The notes beneath the pieces were generated by a model. The model was not told where the DNA came from. It searched no databases and saw only the letters and a program-made list of their open reading frames with translations. Both the position numbers and the translations under genes were made by a program. Below are positions 52,784 to 60,662 of a DNA stretch of 64,000 nt, piece after piece (positions within the stretch are counted from its first letter, which is position 1; each line of letters begins with the position of its first letter). This DNA is from an uncultured Flavobacteriaceae bacterium (lineage in GTDB: Bacteria > Bacteroidota > Bacteroidia > Flavobacteriales > Flavobacteriaceae), in NCBI GenBank assembly GCA_947502635.1, contig CANNAN010000006.1, forward strand, positions 62,001 through 126,000, given 5' to 3'.

Positions 52784-53515
52784 TTACCACCCACCAATTT
52801 TTTTTCGCTCACGTTGTTGGGCAGGTGTAGCCTCTGGAGTTTCAATTAAACTAGGATATAGAGGTTTAGGAAAGCCTTCTGCTTTTCGTCTTTCAAAGTC
52901 ATTTTCTCTGTATTCATCAAAAGCAGAACCAGGAGGCAAAGGGCGATTTTTATCCATATACCACACCATAAAACTCCAATATTCATCTGGTTTACTACTT
53001 TCTAAATCCCATGTGTAATCGTATTTTCTGTCTTTAATGCGTATTTTTTTTCCTGTTGCTGCAAAGTCACCAGAGGTTGTCATCGTAGCATACACATGCA
53101 GAGAATCGAACTGTATCGTACGATGTTCTTTATTACCAAACAAACGAGGATATGTTATTTTGCCATGCAAACGGTCTAAGACTATTTCTTTTACAGGGGC
53201 CATATAATGCATAATTAAATAGATAAGACTTATACATAAAAAAGGAATCAACCCTAAATATCGAGGAAATGATATTTTTTCTTTAGACATGCCTATGGTA
53301 ATCAAATAAACAAATATAACTATACCCAAACCTAAAAAAAAATACAACTTAGCTCCAGAAATATAACTTGATACATTCTCAACAAAAAATAAATCATTGG
53401 CTTCCTGTATTTCCAATCTTTTATTAGGTTTAATTTTTTCTTGTTGTATTTGGTGGTACTCAATGGGCTGGCGTATCACCTTTTCTAAAGGTTTATTTTT
53501 CCAAAAATCACTCAT
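52784..53515 (-). CDS. Membrane immunity protein candidate, copy 2
   Basis: A 243-residue paralog of the protein at 51503-52234, with the same length and layout: 45-residue N-terminal cap, two membrane helices (about 55-75 and 86-106), soluble C-terminal domain. Its ATG overlaps the effector stop codon by one base (TAATG), so it is translationally coupled to the 1078-residue effector candidate. A membrane protein coupled to a membrane-active toxin fits an immunity role, as in VasX/TsiV2-type pairs. No family name is recognised. Confidence 0.8.
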   Translation of the reverse strand: MSDFWKNKPLEKVIRQPIEYHQIQQEKIKPNKRLEIQEANDLFFVENVSSYISGAKLYFFLGLGIVIFVYLITIGMSKEKISFPRYLGLIPFLCISLIYLIMHYMAPVKEIVLDRLHGKITYPRLFGNKEHRTIQFDSLHVYATMTTSGDFAATGKKIRIKDRKYDYTWDLESSKPDEYWSFMVWYMDKNRPLPPGSAFDEYRENDFERRKAEGFPKPLYPSLIETPEATPAQQRERKKIGGW

Positions 53516-56500
53516 TACTTAGGGTTTTGAAGTGGGTAGGTATTTAAAAAAGCTTGTTTTTTAATAATCATGGCATCAAAAGAACGACGGATTAAATAAC
53601 CATCACCATTACGTTGTCCTATTTGCATGGCTGTGTATAAATATCCGTGTTTATCGTCTAATGTTAAAGGGAAAATTGTTTTTGCCCTTCCATTAAATTT
53701 ACATAATACGGCAATTTGCGCATCGGGTTGTACAGTTACTTTTTGAGTAGTTTTTCGGGATTGTTGTAGCATAACAGAAATATTAGCAGACTGCTTCACA
53801 GCTGCTGTAACTGTAATTTCTAACTCTTTAGGGATTTGCATCCATAATTGTAATTGTTTTGTACCATTTTCTTGTTTTACCATAAAGGATTGTAATTTTC
53901 TATCAGGAATGCGATAACTTGTGGTTTTAGAAAAAAGATCTTTTTTCTGTAAAAGGTACACTTCGTATTCAACTTGATTTTGACTTTGTAAAAAGGAAGC
54001 AAAAGAGATTTGGATATCCATAGCCGTCCATAGTCCAGAATTGGGATTAACACTATTGTTTGAACCTGATGCAGTTAGGTAATGCCCTCTGTTATTTTCT
54101 GAATATTGATTGGAACTTCCTTCTATTTTTAGTAAACCGCCAGCTAATAAATTGGTCAATCGTACAAAAAGGTGTTTATAGGTCGTATTGCTATTATCCA
54201 TATATTTAGTCTCCCAACGCTTAATGAGTTTATCACGATGTTGGTACATGGCACGTGCATACAAAAATGGATTATCACTTGTAGTAGCATGTGTCATTTG
54301 GGTACTAAAAGGGTAATGTTTAAAGAATTTTTCTAAATCGCTATCGGTTAAATAATAGGCTAAACCATATACCAACATTCCAATACCCGCTACGACAATA
54401 AAAGGCCCAGTAGAAAGAACTGCAAGGCCTAATTCTACAGCTAACAAATACCCACTAATACCAGCAGCTACACTATAAGCCAATGCCGCATCGTTATCAC
54501 TAGCATGTATTGCTTTAGCCATGTCTTTGGTTGCAGAATATACTGTAAAGGCAGAACCAGCAGCACTAAAACGACCTATAGTTGTTTTTCCTAATAGTTT
54601 AGGTTTGGTAGCTCCTTTGATTTCATATATAGTTTCAGCCAATTTTAAACTGGCTGCAGTAGTTTTTACTATAGCTCCTGATAAATCGGTAAATGTCTTT
54701 AAATTAAATCCTTCCTTATTCATTTTGTTAGTAGAGTTAACCAATGCCCAAATTTCAAAAATGAGTACTGCCGATTTGTACTCGGGGCTTTGCACCATTT
54801 TCTCTAGCTGCTTAGAAAACTGTAAACGGTTACGCCCTTGTACAACAATAGATGTTTCTTTTCCTAAACCTGTTCTACGTGCTATGTCTTTACTTTCTTT
54901 GAGCACTTCTTTATGTATTTTTAAAAAAGCATAGGTTTTGGTAAAATGGTTGTAACTGCTATTGCTGTACTCTTTATATTTTTCAAAACCAGCAGTTCTT
55001 AAAAAATCTTTGCGGTCAATTTTAAAAAAGGGACCTTCTTTTCCTCCTTTAGAAATGGAACTTAAGTAGTTTACTTTGGTATCTACCAATTTAATTTCGG
55101 TTGCACTTAATGCACCTACACCAATGTACGCTTTGGTCATTTTACCAAAATGGCTTAAGAATTTTTTACAAAATTTGGCTGCATAAATATTAGTATTACT
55201 ATCTTGTTGTTCAACCTCATTAATAGGAATCCGAATATTTAAAAGTTCATTTATTGCTGTAAAATCACTATTACCTGTAATGGTTTTACGCACTTGTTTT
55301 ATCCATTTATCTTCGTAGGGGTTGTATTCACTGGTTAGCAATAAATGCCTATCTACCATAGTAGGGTGTACTACTAGTGTTCCTAAATGATCTGCAATAA
55401 TATCTTTACCACTTTCTTTCATTGGGAACGACCCTTCCTTAAAGTCATTTAACCCAATATTGTAATAGTCGCTTTTTAGAAAATTGCCTAAATCATCACG
55501 TAACTTGTTTATTAAATCACGTTGATTTTTACGTTGTGTAATACCTAATATTTTATCTAGTTTTTGGTCGTCTATGCCATGATTTAAATACCATTCACCA
55601 TGTTTTCGACTAAAATCGTCTTTTAGCTCTTCGTTATCGTAAATAAACTTATAGGTGGTAAGTGCTAATGCAAAAATATAACTAATTTCTTCGGTTTCTT
55701 CAGCCGATATTTTTACAGTACTATCACTATAAACAGGTAACTTCATTAATTCATCATACATGTCATAAGCAGATTTCCCTATTTTTAAAGTATCTGTTAA
55801 AGCTTTTAACCATGCCATTTCACCGTCAATAACGGAGGACAGATCATTAGCACATTGTACGGGGTCTTCTAAAAGAATAAATAGGTCTTCAAAAGTAGTA
55901 TCTTCTTCTTCTCTATTTTCAGGATATTCTAATTTTGAAATATGGTCTAATCGAGATTGTAATATTTTAGCATTGTTGTCTTCATAAACAGTATATGAGG
56001 CAGTAAATTCTTTAAATGACCTATAGCATTCTTCTTTACGTTCGGTTAAATCAGATGTTTTTTCAATTGGATTACAAACTAGAGATTGCAACCTGTCAAA
56101 ACTATCAGGGTTATCTGCATACTCTTGTAATTGCTTTGTTGATAATTGTGATTGTGATAAGGTGACCCATATTTTTGCACCTTCTTTTATGATGTATGAG
56201 GTAAGCGCTTCATTACTTATTTTCTCTCTGATATCTTTATATGTTCCATCTTCATTTATGTTTTGTTCCCATAAAATAGGATGTAGAAAACCATAAATAT
56301 CTATGGCAAACTCTAACCAAAAGTTTTCATTGCCATCTTCGTGAATATAAATATATCCTTCATTTATTCCTGTTACTCTATACTGTGCTGTATTTAGTTT
56401 ACTTACTTTATTTGATGGAGCAGGAAATTCCCTTTCAGCCGTTATAAAAACTTCATCAAGTTCTATGGGGTCGTTGGGGTTTACAAGTTCAGGATCATTA

Positions 56501-56751
56501 TCTACAGGCAAAGATTCGTAAGGTCTACTATCTTCTGGAGCATGTACATCAATAAAAGATGTTTTGTAATACCATCGCGGACTAAAAACACCATATCGTA
56601 AAAAATGTAAATTTATTCCTGTTTTTTTTGCTTTTAACTTAGCTCGTTCATCAGAAGTTACTCCTGCGACTTCTATAGAAAAGGTATACGTTGCAATATC
56701 TTGGTTGTAAGCTTTTTTTTGGTAGGCTTCAAGGGATTCGTTTCTTTCCAT
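53515..56751 (-). CDS. Putative T6SS membrane-active effector (VasX-like architecture)
   Basis: A 1078-residue protein, 3 bp after the PAAR gene and overlapping the immunity gene. The N-terminal 200 residues carry a beta-rich region (FLRYGVFSPRWYYK; YRVTGINEGYIYIHEDGNEN near 125) reminiscent of the VasX-type N-terminal domain. The middle is helical. Residues about 747-800 are strongly hydrophobic (AAGISGYLLAVELGLAVLST; FIVVAGIGMLVYGLAYYL), like a colicin-type pore hairpin. The C-terminal 200 residues look beta-rich. No enzymatic motif is seen. The pore-forming role is an inference from architecture and from the membrane partner. Confidence 0.6.
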   Translation of the reverse strand: MERNESLEAYQKKAYNQDIATYTFSIEVAGVTSDERAKLKAKKTGINLHFLRYGVFSPRWYYKTSFIDVHAPEDSRPYESLPVDNDPELVNPNDPIELDEVFITAEREFPAPSNKVSKLNTAQYRVTGINEGYIYIHEDGNENFWLEFAIDIYGFLHPILWEQNINEDGTYKDIREKISNEALTSYIIKEGAKIWVTLSQSQLSTKQLQEYADNPDSFDRLQSLVCNPIEKTSDLTERKEECYRSFKEFTASYTVYEDNNAKILQSRLDHISKLEYPENREEEDTTFEDLFILLEDPVQCANDLSSVIDGEMAWLKALTDTLKIGKSAYDMYDELMKLPVYSDSTVKISAEETEEISYIFALALTTYKFIYDNEELKDDFSRKHGEWYLNHGIDDQKLDKILGITQRKNQRDLINKLRDDLGNFLKSDYYNIGLNDFKEGSFPMKESGKDIIADHLGTLVVHPTMVDRHLLLTSEYNPYEDKWIKQVRKTITGNSDFTAINELLNIRIPINEVEQQDSNTNIYAAKFCKKFLSHFGKMTKAYIGVGALSATEIKLVDTKVNYLSSISKGGKEGPFFKIDRKDFLRTAGFEKYKEYSNSSYNHFTKTYAFLKIHKEVLKESKDIARRTGLGKETSIVVQGRNRLQFSKQLEKMVQSPEYKSAVLIFEIWALVNSTNKMNKEGFNLKTFTDLSGAIVKTTAASLKLAETIYEIKGATKPKLLGKTTIGRFSAAGSAFTVYSATKDMAKAIHASDNDAALAYSVAAGISGYLLAVELGLAVLSTGPFIVVAGIGMLVYGLAYYLTDSDLEKFFKHYPFSTQMTHATTSDNPFLYARAMYQHRDKLIKRWETKYMDNSNTTYKHLFVRLTNLLAGGLLKIEGSSNQYSENNRGHYLTASGSNNSVNPNSGLWTAMDIQISFASFLQSQNQVEYEVYLLQKKDLFSKTTSYRIPDRKLQSFMVKQENGTKQLQLWMQIPKELEITVTAAVKQSANISVMLQQSRKTTQKVTVQPDAQIAVLCKFNGRAKTIFPLTLDDKHGYLYTAMQIGQRNGDGYLIRRSFDAMIIKKQAFLNTYPLQNPK

Positions 56752-56754
56752 AGC

Positions 56755-57450
56755 TTAGCTGTTGATATTTTCGTTAAGATTAGCATCTTCTAATTCCCAT
56801 TCTACGGTAATTCTTTTGTCTTTAACAGTTCCTGTAAGTTCTACAACTTGTTCTTCTTCATTTTCGTTGCTTGAAGGTTTTATTACTTTAATAGTGGCGG
56901 TCTGTCCGTCAGGAATATTCATTACATCTGCTGTTAAAGTCACTATTTTTAAAACTTTGCGATCACGTATAACAGTTTCTTCTTTACGCCATTGGTGATT
57001 ATAAACTTTTGGCTCACCTTCTGTGTTTTCAGACTCATTACGTAAAGCTTCTTGATTTGCAATAGCTTCTTTTGCATTACCTAATACTCTATTGGTAAAT
57101 GTGATTTTAGGAAAAGGTATTTTTTTGATAGGCATTATTCTAGTGGGTGAAGATCCTCCACTACCAATAATAATATTCGCTTCTCCCGAAACAATTGCGC
57201 CACCATGTGCTGACATATCTCCAACACAAGTTATGGCTTTTCCATTTATCAATACTGTAGGATTTCCTTGTACAATGGTATCTGGAGGTCCAACACAAGT
57301 ACACATACTACCTATAGTTGCAACAGGTTTACCATTAAATAGAACGGTGGGTTCTCCTTGAGTTATTGGTCCGCCTACATGAGGTACTGTTCCGCTACAC
57401 ATTGGGCATATGTGATTACTTCCTACGGTTGCTGCTGGTTTTCCTGCCAT
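56755..57450 (-). CDS. PAAR-domain protein
   Basis: A 231-residue protein. Residues 1-100 are a PAAR repeat domain (PAATVGSNHICPMCSGTVPH; GGPITQGEPTVLFNGKPVAT; GPPDTIVQGNPTVLINGKAI; GDMSAHGGAIVSG). It should cap the VgrG spike of a type VI secretion system. The C-terminal 130 residues are charged and beta-rich (VYNHQWRKEETVIRDRKVLK) and may adapt the effector encoded next. It is the first gene of the effector operon; its start is MAGKPAATVG at 57450. Confidence 0.9.
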   Translation of the reverse strand: MAGKPAATVGSNHICPMCSGTVPHVGGPITQGEPTVLFNGKPVATIGSMCTCVGPPDTIVQGNPTVLINGKAITCVGDMSAHGGAIVSGEANIIIGSGGSSPTRIMPIKKIPFPKITFTNRVLGNAKEAIANQEALRNESENTEGEPKVYNHQWRKEETVIRDRKVLKIVTLTADVMNIPDGQTATIKVIKPSSNENEEEQVVELTGTVKDKRITVEWELEDANLNENINS

Positions 57451-57510
57451 TATTTTTTCTTTTTTCAGTTTGCGTTATGCTTTTCTGTTTTAGAAAGTAA
57501 TTGCTTTGAA

Positions 57511-57518
57511 CAAAGATA
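57511..57518 (-). promoter_or_regulatory. Promoter -7 box of the PAAR-effector-immunity operon
   Basis: TATCTTTG on the minus strand, giving a leader of about 55 nt to the PAAR ATG at 57450. Confidence 0.6.
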
Positions 57519-57540
57519 TATAGTTAATACTAACTATATA
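57517..57540. promoter_or_regulatory. 24-bp palindrome, copy 2
   Basis: Same arrangement as copy 1 (half site TATATAGTTA), with mismatches only at the centre. Confidence 0.65.
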
Positions 57541-57650
57541 TCTATTATACCAACGAATGTAATAAAAATTTTACGTTAACATTAATCAGGAATGTTGAAG
57601 TTCTTTCCTGTTTTGCTAATTCAAACAAATCTCTATTTTAATTTCTTCCA

Positions 57651-57772
57651 TCAAACGAATTCGCCGAAGTATACCATTTTAATTTAATAAAAAATTAGAT
57701 GTCAAAAACTGTATAGAACTTAATGATAAGGTTAAGGAGTTTCAACTCATTTAATTTACCAGCTTTATTCTT
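57651..57772. repeat. Direct repeat copy C (decayed response-regulator 3' end)
   Basis: Matches the regulator C-terminus with indels and stops (stop equivalent at 57752-57754), then only about 15 bp of the tail before homology ends. Confidence 0.8.
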
Positions 57773-57876
57773 ATTGAAAATCTAAAAAAGAGTTTATTAA
57801 ATTATTGGAAGGATATCCTTTTTATTCTGATCAATATTGTATTAATATTAACTTTTGATAACTAGGCTAGTGCTTT

Positions 57877-58015
57877 TGTAGACTTCCCTAAAAATAGGAC
57901 AGTATAAAATTCTCTTAAAAAATGAGCATTAGTTTGAAAAGTTAATCGGTTTATAACGTGATAATGTATGGTAACTTGTTTCTTTAGTTTGTTGCGTGTT
58001 TCAGGGAAGTCTACA
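57877..58015. mobile_element. MITE-like element
   Basis: Perfect 13-bp terminal inverted repeats TGTAGACTTCCCT (57877-57889) and complement (58003-58015) bound 139 bp of AT-rich sequence with no coding capacity. No clear target duplication was seen. The ends resemble an insertion-sequence terminus, so this may be a deletion derivative. Confidence 0.55.
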
Positions 58016-58096
58016 TACGAGGATTTTTTAAAGAAAAATCAGAGTGATCAAATACCTGCTAACCTTTTGATTAAGTATTAAACTTAAGCATTATTT

Positions 58097-58475
58097 TTAT
58101 ACATTGATGACAACCGTTTTTATTAGCTCATCATTTTCATCATAAAGCTCCATAGAGAATTCGATATTAAAGTCAGTAAATATTTTAATTAAGTCATCGA
58201 AGTATTTTTCGTCAATTGCACAATTAATTATGGCTTCTCCTTCTCCAAAAAACATTTATTTCCGCCCATTTTCCCTCAATTACAAAATCTGTCCAAGAAC
58301 TTTTTCTAACACTCCAGCCAATTGAGTGAAATTTTTCTGAAATTTCTAATTTTGATTTATTTCGATTTATAATTCCGTAAACATTGTTTCTATCTGGAAT
58401 ATCATACCTTTCATAATCTAATTCATAATCATTAGTTCCTCCAGAAGTAAATTCAGTCATCGTTCCTTTTTTCAA
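58097..58475 (-). pseudogene. Small gene with a frameshift in a homopolymer
   Basis: The frame starting MKKGTMTEFTSGGTNDYELD at 58475 runs to KWAEINVFW and then stops after an off-frame tail. Shifting frame at the A6/T6 run (58247-58252) continues as FGEGEAIINCAIDEKYFDDL ... FSMELYDENDELIKTVVINV to a stop at 58097-58099, giving about 125 residues. The split looks like a single-base indel (true or sequencing error). The gene abuts the DUF4844 gene, so both belong to one operon. Family not recognised. Confidence 0.7.
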
Positions 58476-58904
58476 TTAGTTAGGGGCGAATCCATAATAA
58501 AAATTATTTAATTGTCCATTTGAACTTTTAAGTCCAACTATGTCCATTATTTCTTGGAAATAGAGTAAAATTCTTTCTCTATCTTCTGAGTCAAATTCTA
58601 ATTCGATTTCTGGAAATTTCAAAAGTCCGATTCTAATTGCTTCTTGATATTTTTTATCAGTTGGGTTTTCCGATTGTGATATTTCCTTAAAATTTGCAGC
58701 AACTTCATTAATTTTTTCTGTCAATATAGGTCGTAATTTTTCATCTGAGATATTTGGATAATGGTTTTCTGCATAGAATTTTTTCTTTGTAATAAATTCA
58801 GTGAACTTTTCTTTAGCATTTTTGGGAGTCTTCATTTTAGTTGCATTTAGTCCACAAGCAGATAGGGCCAAAAACAGAATTAATATATAAGAGTATTTAG
58901 TCAT
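58476..58904 (-). CDS. DUF4844-like lipoprotein
   Basis: About 142 residues from the preferred ATG at 58904 (frame extends to 58925). Lipoprotein signal ILILFLALSACGLNATK. The C-terminal DRERILLYFQEIMDIVGLKS and NNFYYGFAPN resemble the DUF4844 pattern. It is directly followed by the frameshifted gene. Function unknown. Confidence 0.65.
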   Translation of the reverse strand: MTKYSYILILFLALSACGLNATKMKTPKNAKEKFTEFITKKKFYAENHYPNISDEKLRPILTEKINEVAANFKEISQSENPTDKKYQEAIRIGLLKFPEIELEFDSEDRERILLYFQEIMDIVGLKSSNGQLNNFYYGFAPN

Positions 58905-58925
58905 TTTAAAAATCGTTGTGAACAT

Positions 58926-59154
58926 GTTTCTTCAGTTTGTAATAAATATATTTAAATAGGGAAAGAAGAGAACTATAACGTGTTTTAGAATAGCAGGTAC
59001 TTTACACGTAGAAGTCCTTTTTTCCTATCATATTACCAAGAACTAAGTTCGTAAAAGAAAATGAACTAGAGAAAAATCCGTAGGATTTTCCGAGTACACA
59101 GATACCAAGTAACTTGGTATACATGTCTTAAGTTTGCGCACTGTTTTTTGTTTT
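58926..59154. other. Intergenic region with small hairpins
   Basis: About 230 bp with short palindromes AAATCCGTAGGATTT and ACCAAGTAACTTGGT. A TATAACGTG motif near 58974 also occurs near 57952. No gene seen. Confidence 0.35.
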
Positions 59155-59595
59155 TCAATCATTGATTCCCGTCCTTATTTCACTTCTTGAAAAGTTTTCT
59201 CGATCTATCGGATTGTCAGCCAATCTTTGCAGCATTGCAATTTGTCCAATGTGCGTTAAAATGTCCGAAAAAGGCCCTTGTAAAAGTCTTTTTGAGTAGT
59301 TAATATCCAGATCCTTATTGTTTAATAACTTATCGACTCTAGTCAATTCAACATTAAATCGCTCAATTTCGTTTTCAAAACTTATCTTCTCTATTTTTTC
59401 TTGAGGTAGAGACTCCTGCTCAATAAAAACTCTTGTGGAATAGATTACATCATTCATATGATGGATTATCTCTTTGGGGCTTCTGCTTCCTTTTCCTAGA
59501 CTAAAATCACTGAAAGCTAACTTACGGTCATTTATTGACTTTTGAAAGCGATACTTTATTGTTGATATTATATGTCTTAATAGTTCGTTTTTCAT
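59155..59595 (-). CDS. DinB-like superfamily protein
   Basis: A 146-residue helical protein. HHMNDVIYSTRVFI and FSDILTHIGQIAMLQRLADN fit the DinB/YfiT four-helix pattern with metal-ligand histidines. Such proteins are often thiol transferases or stress proteins; role unknown here. Confidence 0.65.
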   Translation of the reverse strand: MKNELLRHIISTIKYRFQKSINDRKLAFSDFSLGKGSRSPKEIIHHMNDVIYSTRVFIEQESLPQEKIEKISFENEIERFNVELTRVDKLLNNKDLDINYSKRLLQGPFSDILTHIGQIAMLQRLADNPIDRENFSRSEIRTGIND

Positions 59596-59606
59596 TGATT
59601 AATGTT

Positions 59607-59998
59607 CGTTAAGGGACATTGTTTAAACAAGTTAAAGATTAAGGTTTACACTAAATTAATTTCTAATCTTGTGGATTGTTGTTTATTTCTAAGATGTTTT
59701 TCATCAAAGAACTCTAAAAATACATTTCTAAAAAAGACTTTCCAAATGCCATTACCAATATCTTCAATAGTATTATGTTTTTCTTTTAAAGCGGCCTATA
59801 CATATACCCAATAATACGATTTCCTTCTAACCGCAGCACTCTTAGTTCCTTTAAGAATTTTTAAATCATAAGTAAGCAGCAGGTTTAGCACAAGCGGTCT
59901 TTAAATCGATATTAATTTGATTTTTGCCCCAAATTATAACTTGAAAAAGTGTAAACTATGTCCCTTTAACTTGTGTAAACTATGTGTCTTTAACGTAC
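59607..59998 (-). mobile_element. Decayed insertion sequence with terminal inverted repeats
   Basis: The left end CGTTAAGGGACATTGTTTAA (from 59607) and the complement of the right end (CGTTAAAGACACATAGTTTA, ending about 59998) align over about 45 bp, including a second internal GTTTACAC copy. Between them the minus strand retains a transposase C-terminus. Only about 390 bp remain. Confidence 0.65.
59645..59800 (-). pseudogene. Transposase C-terminal remnant
   Basis: A minus-strand frame reads KEKHNTIEDIGNGIWKVFFR then NVFLEFFDEKHLRNKQ and STRLEINLV before a stop at 59645-59647. This resembles the C-terminus of integrase-core transposases. The upstream part is interrupted by stops. Confidence 0.6.
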
Positions 59999-60130
59999 CC
60001 AATGTGTTACAGCGATTTGGCTAAGGTAGGGGGTGGAATTAGATAATCAAGGATTTTTGAGTTTAGCGATCTAGTAATATACACAAAACATTGAGAAAAA
60101 AACCAAGCCACATTAGCTTTAGCCGCTGCT

Positions 60131-60625
60131 TTAGCTAGTTATTTTATGTGCATGGGTTAAATCATTCATATTTTGTCCTTTTTTCCGAATAGCCAAAGAA
60201 CAATAATTTTTCCCAGAATTAGATTGTGATTCTAAAACAACCAATTCTCCACCAATTTCCTCCATTAGAGTTCTGTCATAATTCATTAATTTATAACAGG
60301 CTTCTACATTTCCTGTTCCTCTTAGTGGACAATGAAGATGTATTTCTGTGTAAGCTGTATTATTAGATACTTTTGTTATTTTAAATAAATGCTGTCCGTC
60401 TGAAGGCATTAACTGTTTCCAAGTTTTAGCCAAATCACTAACATTATTTGCTTGATTTGGTTTATTCAATTGAATATTTAGTTTCGCGTTTTTTTTTGTC
60501 ATCCAAAAAGTTAATTTATCAAATATTCTTTTTCGGGAAAAGAATGCTAAAATTCTCAATACATTGATAAAAGTTTTCTGGGAACCTAATTTTTCTCTCA
60601 TTGCTCTGATATTTCGATTAAGCAA
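60131..60625 (-). CDS. Hypothetical protein downstream of Crp/Fnr regulator
   Basis: A 164-residue protein with a basic N-terminal half and a C-terminal alpha/beta domain (HLHCPLRGTGNVEACYKLMN; MEEIGGELVVLESQ; CSLAIRKKGQ). No family is recognised with confidence. It lies 37 bp after the Crp/Fnr gene in the same direction, so the two probably share a transcript. Confidence 0.6.
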   Translation of the reverse strand: MLNRNIRAMREKLGSQKTFINVLRILAFFSRKRIFDKLTFWMTKKNAKLNIQLNKPNQANNVSDLAKTWKQLMPSDGQHLFKITKVSNNTAYTEIHLHCPLRGTGNVEACYKLMNYDRTLMEEIGGELVVLESQSNSGKNYCSLAIRKKGQNMNDLTHAHKITS

Positions 60626-60662
60626 ATTTAGAAATCAATAAATCGAAAATCTGTGATATATG

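Larger units (their letters stand above)
57451..58096. other. Gene-free region right of the PAAR gene
   Basis: 646 bp containing the unit promoter and palindrome, the degenerate third copy of the response-regulator 3' end (to 57754), a homology end near 57772, and a 139-bp MITE-like element (57877-58015). No intact gene was found. Confidence 0.7.
59596..60130. other. Gene-free region around the IS remnant
   Basis: 535 bp. Apart from the decayed insertion sequence (59607-59998) nothing coding was seen in the last 130 bp. Confidence 0.6.

Noticed and set aside
54521-54934. 137-codon plus-strand frame inside the effector gene
   Set aside because: Antisense to the continuous 1078-codon frame; no ribosome-binding site or recognisable domain.
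59602-59814. 70-codon plus-strand frame over the IS remnant
   Set aside because: The opposite strand reads as a transposase C-terminus; the plus frame has no support.
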